This document shows positions 26,006 through 33,593 of a stretch of 64,000 nt of DNA, piece by piece. The notes under the pieces were generated by a model, which saw only the letters and a list, made by a program, of their open reading frames with translations, did not search any database and had not been told where the DNA came from. Position 1 is the first letter of the stretch; the number at the start of each line of letters is the position of its first letter. The DNA comes from Thermoanaerobaculum sp964488355 (GTDB lineage Bacteria > Acidobacteriota > Thermoanaerobaculia > Thermoanaerobaculales > Thermoanaerobaculaceae), in the NCBI GenBank assembly GCA_964488355.1, contig CAZAUJ010000004.1, positions 119,554 through 183,553 of the forward strand, given 5' to 3'. A program made the translations under genes and the position numbers.

Positions 26006-26442
26006 GCAGGGTAGGCGCCGGTGATGTACTGCTCCAGCATGCGAATCTGGAAGGCCTGGTCGCGGGAAATCCAGCGCACCAAATCACCGATGGATACCAG
26101 ACCCACGATGCGCCCGCCCTCCACCACCGGCAGGTGACGGCACCGCCGCTCGGTCATGATGGCCATGGCCTCCTTGACCCGCGTGCCTGGCTCCACCACC
26201 GTCACCTCGCTGGACATCACGTCCCGCACCCGCAGCTTCTTCGGGTCCTTCCCGGGCACCACCACCCGGCGCATCAGGTCCCGTTCGGAAAAGATGCCGA
26301 CGGGCCTTTCCCCCTCCACCACCAGAAGGGAGCCCACGTTGTGGCTGTCCATGGCCTTGGCGGCCTCCCAAGCGGTGGCCTCAGGGCTGATGGTGAAAAT
26401 TTTAGACCCCTTTTCCTGCAGCACGGCGGCAACCGTATCCAT
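26002..26442 (-). CDS. CBS-domain pair protein
   Basis: This 146-residue protein consists of two CBS motifs (NVGSLLVVEGERPVGIFSERDLMRRV and CRHLPVVEGGRIVGLVSIGDLVRW) forming one adenosyl-nucleotide-binding Bateman module. No catalytic partner domain is attached, so it is probably a regulatory protein sensing AMP/ATP or similar ligands. GGGAGG lies just before ATG 26442; a longer in-frame start has no such site. Confidence 0.9.
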   Translation of the reverse strand: MDTVAAVLQEKGSKIFTISPEATAWEAAKAMDSHNVGSLLVVEGERPVGIFSERDLMRRVVVPGKDPKKLRVRDVMSSEVTVVEPGTRVKEAMAIMTERRCRHLPVVEGGRIVGLVSIGDLVRWISRDQAFQIRMLEQYITGAYPA

Positions 26443-26471
26443 CGCACACCTCCCGTCAACCTGAGACAAAT

Positions 26472-28898
26472 TTACCACGCCCTGGCGGCTGGTACGTTCC
26501 CGCTTTGGGCAAAGAAGCGAGCAATCTCCTCCGAGGGAGACCTCGACGGCGTCTGCGCCACCTGCGCCCGCCAGTCTTCTGGCAAGAGGGAGAAGTAAGG
26601 CTCATGCAGGAAACGGCGACACACCAAGACGATGACGCCACGATCCTGGTCTGAGCGGATCAGGCGCCCGGCTGCCTGCACCACCCGGGTCATACCCGGC
26701 ACCAAGTACGCATAGGCAAAGCCCTGCCCTAGCTTTTCGTCGAAGTAACGCTTGAGCAGCTCTCTTTCCGGACTGACCTGCGGCAAGGCCGGGGAGACGA
26801 CGATGACTTGGGACAAGGTTTCCCCTGGGTAATCTACCCCCTCGGCAAAGGCACCCCCCAAAACGCCGAGCAAGGCCACCGGTTGCCGGTTTTGGCGCAG
26901 CGCTGCCAGCATTTCTTCCCTTGAGCTGTCCGAGTCCTGGTAGTTTTGCACCAGAAGTTGGTGGGAGGCCACGGTGAGGCGAGCCGCCACCTCCTGCAAG
27001 AAACGGTAGGAAGGGAACAGTACCAGCACGTTTTTACCTGGAGCCAAAAGCTCGGGAAGCAGCTCGGCAATGGGCCCATAAGCTTGGGGCCGTCTTCGGT
27101 AGGAAGTGTCCACGCTGTCCACCGCCAGGATGAGGCGGTTTTCCTGGGGAAAGGGTGAGGGGAGGGAAAGGGTGTCGGTGCGGTCCGGGTCGAAGCCCAA
27201 CAGCTGCACGTAAAAGTCAAAGGGCTCTAGGGTGGCAGACATGGCCACGCAGGCCGAGCAGCTTGCCAGGATTGGGCCCACGAATGGGGCGGGGTCCAAA
27301 CAAAGAAGGCGCAGGCACGGATCCCTTTCCCCGCTGGCCGCTGACTCGCTGGGCTTTTCCGCCAGCGCCACCAGCTCGGGTCGGAGGTTTTCTGCCAGCT
27401 CCAGAAAGCGCGCCAGGGTGAGGAGGACCGCCACCACCGGATCGCTGGCGAGCCATAATTCCTGCTGGCGCTTGAAGGCAAAGTAGGGTAGCATCAGCGC
27501 ATCCAACCCCAGGCGCGCCTGGCGAAGCAGCTCCAGGGGTGGCTCGGCCGGAGCAACGCCTTCCGCCCCTCCCACCGCCTCGTCTGCTGTGGCGACGATG
27601 GTTTCCTCCAGCTCGGCCAGGACCTCCCGCAGCTTGACACATACCCGCGCCGAGTAGGGTTGCAACAATGCCAAGGCCGAAGCCACCAGGCGGCGCGACA
27701 ACCGGGGGGAGAAGTACTCGCGGGCGCGGTCCACCAGGTTATGGGCCTCGTCCACCACCAGTATGGTTTCGGCCAGCTGGCCGTCCTCGGGCCGACCAAA
27801 GAGGGCAATGGCGGGGTCAAAAACGTAGTTGTAGTCGCACACCACCGCCAGGGCGCGGGGAAGGAGCTCCAGCTGCACGGCAAAGGGGCAAAGGTGCTCC
27901 TCCCTTGCAGCCGCGAAGGTCTCAGCCGGGTCCAAGTGCCAACACAAGGCCAAACGCTCCGTCAACCCGCACTGGGCCAAGCGAAGGCCAAAGCCCTCCA
28001 GGAAAGGACAGAAGGCCTCGTGGCAAACCACCTCGTGGTGGGCACACATTTTTGCTTTGGCGCGCAGCTGGATACTGCGAAAGCTTCCCCGGTTCATGGC
28101 GGAAAGCGTGTCCACAGCCAGCTTTTGCTGCAACGTTTTGGCGGTGGCAAAGACCAAGCGCTGGCCAGAAGCCAGGGCCTGTCGCAGCGCGGGATAAAGC
28201 GCCGCCGCCGTCTTGCCCACCCCGGTGGGGGCAGCCAACAGCAAGTGACGCCCGGCGGAAACCGCCGCTTCGACCGCCTTCATGGCCTCCCGCTGCACCG
28301 GCCGCACCTGGGCAAAAGGAAACGGCAGGTCTTCCGCCGCCCGGCGCCAGACGGCCAGTAGGTTTTGCCTTTCTCTCGCTTGTTGCAGTAGCGCCGCCAG
28401 CTTGGCCCGCAGGTAGGCTTCCACCTGGGCTGGTGACCAAGCCACCTCCTGCAGCTTTTCGTCCTCACCTGATAGGTCCACCAGGCGCACGCGCGCCTTG
28501 GCCTCGCCGTGTGGGTAGAGGCAAAAGGCGTAAATCCGCACCTGCCAGGCGTAGCGTTCGTAGAAGTTGTCGTCCTGCAGGCGGAAAAGCTCGGTGCGGA
28601 AGTGCAGCGTCTTAATTTCCTCCACCACCGGCGGCCCGTCCGCGGGGCGGTGGATGCCGTCGCATCGGCCTTGAATGGCCAGCTCCCACGTCCCGAGGGT
28701 GACGGTTTGCTCCACCGGAACCTCTGCCAGATAGGAGCCGGAGGCTGCCAGCCGCGCTTGCACCAAACGGTGGAGCTCGGCGCCCACGGTGAGCCGCATA
28801 CGGCCCTCGCCGGGCCAGCCCCAGCCCCGGCCTTCCGGCAACAGGTCATGGACCGAGGCCCAAACCTTCTTGGCAGCAAAATCGACCCTTACGGCCAC
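26472..28898 (-). CDS. DinG/XPD-like helicase with N-terminal nuclease-like domain
   Basis: This 808-residue protein has an SF2 Fe-S helicase core. Walker A is AAPTGVGKTAAALYP, and DEAH is in ILVVDEAHNLVD. A cysteine cluster (MCAHHEVVCHEAFCPF plus a later HLCPF) between them would ligate a 4Fe-4S cluster. The C-terminal VQAAGRLIRSDQDRG is motif VI. The N-terminal about 170 residues contain GRCDGI...VVEEIKT, the spacing of a PD-(D/E)XK/Cas4-type nuclease. It likely unwinds repair intermediates. GTG start (28896-28898) lies 6 nt after TAGAAT. Confidence 0.85.
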   Translation of the reverse strand: MAVRVDFAAKKVWASVHDLLPEGRGWGWPGEGRMRLTVGAELHRLVQARLAASGSYLAEVPVEQTVTLGTWELAIQGRCDGIHRPADGPPVVEEIKTLHFRTELFRLQDDNFYERYAWQVRIYAFCLYPHGEAKARVRLVDLSGEDEKLQEVAWSPAQVEAYLRAKLAALLQQARERQNLLAVWRRAAEDLPFPFAQVRPVQREAMKAVEAAVSAGRHLLLAAPTGVGKTAAALYPALRQALASGQRLVFATAKTLQQKLAVDTLSAMNRGSFRSIQLRAKAKMCAHHEVVCHEAFCPFLEGFGLRLAQCGLTERLALCWHLDPAETFAAAREEHLCPFAVQLELLPRALAVVCDYNYVFDPAIALFGRPEDGQLAETILVVDEAHNLVDRAREYFSPRLSRRLVASALALLQPYSARVCVKLREVLAELEETIVATADEAVGGAEGVAPAEPPLELLRQARLGLDALMLPYFAFKRQQELWLASDPVVAVLLTLARFLELAENLRPELVALAEKPSESAASGERDPCLRLLCLDPAPFVGPILASCSACVAMSATLEPFDFYVQLLGFDPDRTDTLSLPSPFPQENRLILAVDSVDTSYRRRPQAYGPIAELLPELLAPGKNVLVLFPSYRFLQEVAARLTVASHQLLVQNYQDSDSSREEMLAALRQNRQPVALLGVLGGAFAEGVDYPGETLSQVIVVSPALPQVSPERELLKRYFDEKLGQGFAYAYLVPGMTRVVQAAGRLIRSDQDRGVIVLVCRRFLHEPYFSLLPEDWRAQVAQTPSRSPSEEIARFFAQSGNVPAARAW

Positions 28899-28910
28899 GG
28901 CCGCATTCTA
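28899..28910 (-). promoter_or_regulatory. Putative -10 element for leaderless helicase transcript
   Basis: TAGAAT (complement of 28905-28910), six bases GCGGCC, then the GTG start of the DinG-like helicase. No Shine-Dalgarno sequence is present. Confidence 0.5.
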
Positions 28911-28953
28911 CGGGAGCTCACCGGGATACGCTGACAAGGGTTGACCGGGCTGG

Positions 28954-30669
28954 CTACTGGTGCATGGCCATCAGGTGCCAGGCCATGAGCCGGTCGTTCA
29001 TGGCCCGCAGTCGCCGGCAAAGAATCAGACACAACAAGGTGAGGAACTGCCCGGCAGCATCGGGGTCCATGTCCAGCACCTCTTCCAAGCGGTGGCGATC
29101 CACCACCAACAACGTGCATCCCTGGCCATGGGCGCGGGCATCGGCGCTGCGGCGTTCGTCGTCGATCAAGGCCATTTCGCCAAAGATCTCGCCCCGCCCG
29201 AGGATCACCAAGGCCTCCTCGCCAAGACCGGGCAGCTGGCGCGAGATGCGCACGTGCCCGTCGGCGATGATGAAAAGCTCGTCCCCGCGCTGCCCCTCGG
29301 TGAAAATCAGCGCCTCGGGGGGGAAACGCACCTCGCGCGAGTAGGTGGCCAAAAGACGCAGCTCGCTGGCGGAGAGCCCCTGCTCCCGCAACAAGGCCAC
29401 CTTGTCCGCCGCTTCCAGCTGAACCGACTCGCCCGCTTGCGCCTGCAGCTTGCGTGCGCCCGTGCGCCCGGGGGCCACGATGCGGTTCATAGCGGCGTTG
29501 GCCATGCGTACCTTGCCCGCCAGCGCGTGCCAGAAGGACCATAGCAGGGCCACGTGCAGCTCGCGGTTGCTTCCGGCAAGGCGCGCCAGTTCCTCTGCGG
29601 GCCAGCGCAGCACCACCACCGGCTCGGTGGCAATGAGGGAGGAGGACCGGGGCTTGCGGTCCAGGTAAGCCACCTCGCCCAGGAGGTCGCCGGCGGTAAG
29701 GGTGGCCTGAAGTTGGCTTCCCAGGGGAGTGCGACGCACCACCTGCACCGTGCCTTGAAGGAGGAGGAAGACGTCGAAGTCCTCCTGCCCCTCGTTGGCC
29801 AGCACCTGCGCCGGTCGGAAGTGCTCCCGGCGGGCAATCTGCACCAAACGCAAGAGCAAGGCATCGGTAAAATAACGAAAGACCTTGAACCGACGCACCT
29901 CCAGCGCCAGGCGCAAGAGGTCCTCTTGGGAGGGGGCGGCTCGGCTTGGGCGGCGTCCCAGCCCCAGCGGCGGAAGCGCTGAGAAAAGGCGGGCGCGGGT
30001 CAAGGCCACGTGGTCGCAGGCCCGCTGCAGCCCCTGGGCCCGCTGCCGGTGCAGCTCGGCTAGCTCCTCGCGCGTGAGCCGACACAAAGAGGAAAGGGTT
30101 TCCACCCGTCTGCGAGCTGCCGCTTCCTCGCTTTCACTCAAACCCTGTGAAAGCAGAAGAGCATCCACCGCGTTCTTCAGCGCCTCCAGGTAGTCCTCCA
30201 AGTCCAGGGCAATGCGCGCGCACTCCACCGCCAGCTTGCGATCCAGTGGGTTGAGGCGGCGGGCCTGAACGAACTCCTCCAGGGCGGCGCGCAGGTCGCG
30301 GCGTCGCAAGTGCAAGTAACCGGCTCCCGCGTACGCCAGGTAATGGAAAGGAGCCCGCAGCTTGGCCAGGTCGAACATCTCTTGCGCTTGCGCCAGCTCG
30401 CCGCGACCTTCCAAGATTCGGGCCATGCCCACGGCGTGGGAGGCTTCCAGGTTGCGCCGCTTGTACTCGCGCTCGGGGTCCTCGCTGCTCTTGGCCAGCT
30501 GCTTCAGGGCGCTAATGCGCTTGCGCAAAACCTCAGCCCGCGGCGTGAGGCTAGTGGCCAGCTCCAAAAGCTCCACCGCAAAGGCATATTGCCCGGAGGC
30601 CGCCAGTTTTTCCGCCAGCTGTGCGAGCCGCTCAGCAAAGACAGGGTGAGGTTCCACCGAGCTGCTCAT
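28954..30669 (-). CDS. TPR protein with two cyclic-nucleotide-binding domains
   Basis: The first about 170 of 571 residues form TPR-like helical repeats (AFAVELLELATSLTP, AYAGAGYLHLRRRDLRAALEEF). Two CRP-type cNMP-binding folds follow, one near residues 275-370 (ILLQGTVQVVRRT, LLGEVAYLDRKPRSSSLIA) and one near 435-560 (ELFIIADGHVRISRQL, IFGEMALIDDERRSADARA). The GE(V/M)A...RS/RR motifs in both suggest they can bind a nucleotide. There is no helix-turn-helix, so it is a signalling scaffold rather than a transcription factor. TAAACT about 26 nt upstream of the ATG is a possible -10. Confidence 0.78.
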   Translation of the reverse strand: MSSSVEPHPVFAERLAQLAEKLAASGQYAFAVELLELATSLTPRAEVLRKRISALKQLAKSSEDPEREYKRRNLEASHAVGMARILEGRGELAQAQEMFDLAKLRAPFHYLAYAGAGYLHLRRRDLRAALEEFVQARRLNPLDRKLAVECARIALDLEDYLEALKNAVDALLLSQGLSESEEAAARRRVETLSSLCRLTREELAELHRQRAQGLQRACDHVALTRARLFSALPPLGLGRRPSRAAPSQEDLLRLALEVRRFKVFRYFTDALLLRLVQIARREHFRPAQVLANEGQEDFDVFLLLQGTVQVVRRTPLGSQLQATLTAGDLLGEVAYLDRKPRSSSLIATEPVVVLRWPAEELARLAGSNRELHVALLWSFWHALAGKVRMANAAMNRIVAPGRTGARKLQAQAGESVQLEAADKVALLREQGLSASELRLLATYSREVRFPPEALIFTEGQRGDELFIIADGHVRISRQLPGLGEEALVILGRGEIFGEMALIDDERRSADARAHGQGCTLLVVDRHRLEEVLDMDPDAAGQFLTLLCLILCRRLRAMNDRLMAWHLMAMHQ

Positions 30670-30722
30670 GGTTGTAACACCCAGGACTCAGTTTAGGGCT
30701 TAGGGCTGCCCATGTCAAACTA

Positions 30723-31454
30723 ATGCGCATGGAGGCCCACCGGCTGGGGGCTGAGGCTGCCGCAGAAGAGCCGGACTTGCTGGCGTGCCGGGCCTGTCCT
30801 CGCCTTGTGGCGTATCGGGAAGCCTGCCGCCTGAACGTGCCTCGACGCTTTCAGCAGGAGGTGCGCGAGCGCGGCTTTTGGGCCAAACCGGTACCGGGTT
30901 TTGGCGACCCGCAAGCTTTCCTGGCCATTGTTGGTTTGGCCCCGGCGGCTTTTGGGGCCAACCGCACCGGCAGGCTCTTCACCGGCGACCGGTCGGGGGA
31001 TTTCCTCTTTGCTGCGTTGGCGCGGGCGGGGCTGGCCAACCGGGGCGAGAGCCGGCACCGGCACGACGGGCTCGAGCTTGCCGGGGTTTTCATCACTGCC
31101 GCTTTGCGCTGCGCCCCGCCGCAAAACCGGCCCAAGGCCCAGGAGCTGGCCCGTTGCCGCCGTTACCTGCTGCGGGACCTGCAGCGCCTTGCCCACCTGC
31201 GGGTGGTGTTGGCCTTGGGACACATTGCCCACGATGCCGCCCTCCGCTGCCTGGCGCCAAACCTGCGGCCAAAGCCGCCCTTTGCCCATGGGCAGGCGCT
31301 GGCATTGCCCAGTGGCCTTTGGCTAGTGGATTGCTACCACGTTTCCCAGCAAAACACCTTTACCGGCCGCCTCACCGCCCACCAGTTGGATACAATTCTC
31401 CAGCGCTGCCTGCAGTTGGCAGGCAAGGGAGGGCAGGGTCGTGGTTCAGGCTGA
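30723..31454 (+). CDS. Family 5 (UdgB-like) uracil-DNA glycosylase
   Basis: This 243-residue base-excision enzyme removes uracil and related lesions from DNA. The 4Fe-4S ligand pattern fits C22, C25 (LLACRACPRL), C130 and C145. Motif A is GLAPAAFGANRTGRLFTGDR (residues 71-90), where the catalytic Asp/Asn of families 1 and 4 is absent, as in family 5. The C-terminal motif HVSQQNTFTGRLT (206-218) also matches that family. The last 14 nt overlap queF, so cotranscription is likely. The start could also be the ATG at 30729. Confidence 0.85.
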   Translation: MRMEAHRLGAEAAAEEPDLLACRACPRLVAYREACRLNVPRRFQQEVRERGFWAKPVPGFGDPQAFLAIVGLAPAAFGANRTGRLFTGDRSGDFLFAALARAGLANRGESRHRHDGLELAGVFITAALRCAPPQNRPKAQELARCRRYLLRDLQRLAHLRVVLALGHIAHDAALRCLAPNLRPKPPFAHGQALALPSGLWLVDCYHVSQQNTFTGRLTAHQLDTILQRCLQLAGKGGQGRGSG

Positions 31455-31833
31455 GGGCCGTACGTTTGCCTTTGTGGGCGAAGAGGCCATTCGCCCCGAC
31501 TTCCTGGAAACCTTTCCCTACCAGTACCCTGAGCGCGAGGCGGAGGTGGTCATCGAGAGCGACGAGTGGAGCTGTGTCTGTCCCTTTTCCGGCCTGCCTG
31601 ATTTCGGTCGCATCCTCATCCGCTATGTGCCCGATAGGCTGTGTCTGGAGCTCAAGTCGGTGAAGTACTACCTCACCTCCTACCGGCACGTGGGCATTTA
31701 CCAGGAGCATGCCGCCAACCGCGTCTTGCAGGATCTAGTGGCCTGCTGCCGGCCGAAGCGCATGGAGGTAACGCTCGACTACCGGTTGCGGGGCGGGATT
31801 CACACCGTGGTCACGGTGCGCTACCCGAGCTAG
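31441..31833 (+). CDS. queF: NADPH-dependent 7-cyano-7-deazaguanine reductase QueF
   Basis: QueF reduces preQ0 to preQ1 in queuosine biosynthesis. The 130-residue protein is the unimodular type, with the catalytic cysteine in WSCVCPFSGLPDFG and the NADPH motif ELKSVKYYLTSYRHVGIYQE. The GTG start at 31441 follows a GGGAGGGCAGGG ribosome-binding stretch and lies inside the end of the UDG gene. The other queuosine genes are not in the window. Confidence 0.94.
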   Translation: MVQAEGRTFAFVGEEAIRPDFLETFPYQYPEREAEVVIESDEWSCVCPFSGLPDFGRILIRYVPDRLCLELKSVKYYLTSYRHVGIYQEHAANRVLQDLVACCRPKRMEVTLDYRLRGGIHTVVTVRYPS

Positions 31834-32275
31834 CGCGGCATGGGCTTACGCGGTGGCGGTGAACCAAGACCCAGACCCCATCCTCCCGTCGCTCGAACAC
31901 ATCGGTGACAAAGCCTGCTTGCTGGCCGCCTTCGCGCCCACCCTTGACCTGGCGCCGGAACCGGTACGTTACCACCGCGCTGGCACCGTAAACCCTAATG
32001 CTCACGTCCTCAAAGAGCAAGCGCGTCACCACCACCCCTGCCGCACGCTGGCGACGCAAGGGCTCAAGAAAAGCAAAGCTGCCGGAAAGCCGGCGGCAGC
32101 CGTCCACCCAGGTCACGGAGTAGGCCACCAGCGGTGCCAGGTGATCGGCGTCCAGCAGCATTTCGCCTTTGCGCAGCTCTTCCAAGGTGTGCGCCACCTG
32201 CGCCTCCGGCTCCAGTGCCGGCAATCCTTCCTGTGCCCCCGAAAGCACCAACAGCAGCAGCCATCGGCCAAGCAT
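31811..32275 (-). CDS. Secreted NTF2-like (DUF4440-type) protein
   Basis: This 154-residue protein has a short signal peptide (MLGRWLLLLVLSGAQEG). An NTF2/SnoaL-like fold is suggested by the N-terminal helix EAQVAHTLEELRKGEML and the strand series VVVTRLLFEDVSIRVYG, SAVVTYRFRRQVKG and WVLVHRHRVSP. No catalytic residues can be assigned. Its end overlaps queF (convergent) by 23 nt. A TACAAT box lies 6 nt before the ATG. Confidence 0.7.
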   Translation of the reverse strand: MLGRWLLLLVLSGAQEGLPALEPEAQVAHTLEELRKGEMLLDADHLAPLVAYSVTWVDGCRRLSGSFAFLEPLRRQRAAGVVVTRLLFEDVSIRVYGASAVVTYRFRRQVKGGREGGQQAGFVTDVFERREDGVWVLVHRHRVSPCRASSGSAP

Positions 32276-32287
32276 GGCGCCATTGTA
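32276..32287 (-). promoter_or_regulatory. Putative -10 element for leaderless NTF2-like gene transcript
   Basis: TACAAT (complement of 32282-32287), six bases GGCGCC, then ATG. No Shine-Dalgarno sequence. Confidence 0.5.
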
Positions 32288-32303
32288 ATCGGGTTGCAGG
32301 ACC

Positions 32304-33509
32304 TTGAAGTTTGAAAACAGGGATGGTCGCGTTCCTTGGGCTTGGTGCCTTTACGACTGGGCCAACTCCGCCTTTGCCCTGGTAGGCATGACCGCCTTGT
32401 TTCCCGCGGTGCTGGTAGCCACGGTGGACCGCCAACTGGGAAGCCCCATGGGTGCGACGGTGTGGGCTTGGCTGGCTGGGGCTGGCTTGGGCGCCAGCGT
32501 GGCGGTGAGTCCCTTTTTGGGTGCGTGGGCCGATGGGGCGCGCCGGCGCAAGGCAGGGCTTGCGCTCCTGGTGCTGCTGGGAAGCGTGTGCTGTTTTTTC
32601 ATGGGGCTATTTCTAGAACGGTCATGGATCGTCGCCGGCCTGGCCTACGTGGTGGGCGCCTCCGCCTTTGCCCTGGGGAATGTGCTTTACGACGCCTTGC
32701 TTTTGAGCGTGGCACCGCCTGGGGAGTGGGACCGCTGGTCCGCTCGCGGCTACGCCACCGGCTACCTGGGAGGAGCTTTGGCGCTGGTGGGGAGCCTGCT
32801 TTTTTGGCAGCTGGGCGCCCATCCTTGGGCCTTCGCCTGGGTTGGTGGGTGGTGGCTGGTTTTTTCGCTTCCGCTTTTTTTCTGGGTTCCGGAGCCTCCC
32901 GGAAGCAGCGAGAGCCGGGCACGCGTCTCGTTTCTCTGGGCGAAGGTGCGAAAAAACCAGAGGGCGGTGGCTTTTCTGTTGGCCTACTGGCTTTATAACG
33001 ACGGCATCGGGACGGTCATCAAGATGGCCGGTGCCTACGGCAGCACGCTGGGAATCCCGCTCGCCCACCTGGCGGGGGCACTGTTGTTAGCCCAAACAGT
33101 GGGCGTGCCTGGGACCTTGCTTCTGGCCCGGCTGGCCGCCAGGGTGGGGCAGAAAAAGGCCATTCTTGCTGCTCTTGCCGTTTACGTGCTGGTGGCGCTT
33201 TGGGCTTTGAGGCTCGAAGAGGCCTGGGAGTTTTGGGTTCTGGCCGGGCTGGTGGGCCTGGTGCAAGGAGGAGCGCAAGCCCTTTCCCGCTCCCTGTACG
33301 CCCGCTTTGTGCCGCTGGGTGCGGAGGCGTCCTACTTTGCCTTTTATGACGTCTCCGGGCGCATGGCGGGCCTGGCCGGCCCGGCCCTGTTCGCTGTGGC
33401 CACCCAGCTGGGAGGGACGGCAGCGGCGGGAGTGGGCGTGACCGCGCTGTTTTTCCTCGCCGGTGGAGCCCTCCTGTGGCGGGTGGAGGAGCCCAAAGCT
33501 CAGCCTTAA
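32304..33509 (+). CDS. UMF1/Atg22-family MFS transporter
   Basis: This 401-residue permease has about twelve transmembrane helices. The N-terminal WAWCLYDWANSAFALVGMTALFP and the later QALSRSLYARFVPLGAEASYFAFYDVSGR are hallmarks of the Atg22/UMF1 branch of the major facilitator superfamily. Bacterial members are mostly uncharacterised, and the yeast protein exports amino acids from the vacuole. The start appears to be TTG at 32304, since the family begins only a few residues before the LYDWANSAF motif and no closer ATG or GTG is available; confidence in the start is modest. Confidence 0.85.
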   Translation: MKFENRDGRVPWAWCLYDWANSAFALVGMTALFPAVLVATVDRQLGSPMGATVWAWLAGAGLGASVAVSPFLGAWADGARRRKAGLALLVLLGSVCCFFMGLFLERSWIVAGLAYVVGASAFALGNVLYDALLLSVAPPGEWDRWSARGYATGYLGGALALVGSLLFWQLGAHPWAFAWVGGWWLVFSLPLFFWVPEPPGSSESRARVSFLWAKVRKNQRAVAFLLAYWLYNDGIGTVIKMAGAYGSTLGIPLAHLAGALLLAQTVGVPGTLLLARLAARVGQKKAILAALAVYVLVALWALRLEEAWEFWVLAGLVGLVQGGAQALSRSLYARFVPLGAEASYFAFYDVSGRMAGLAGPALFAVATQLGGTAAAGVGVTALFFLAGGALLWRVEEPKAQP

Positions 33510-33593
33510 GGTGGGAGCCCCGAGCTCCTGTATAATCCCCGCGATTTTGGCACCGATGCCCAGGCGGCTTCGGATGCAGCGAGGAGGCGATCA

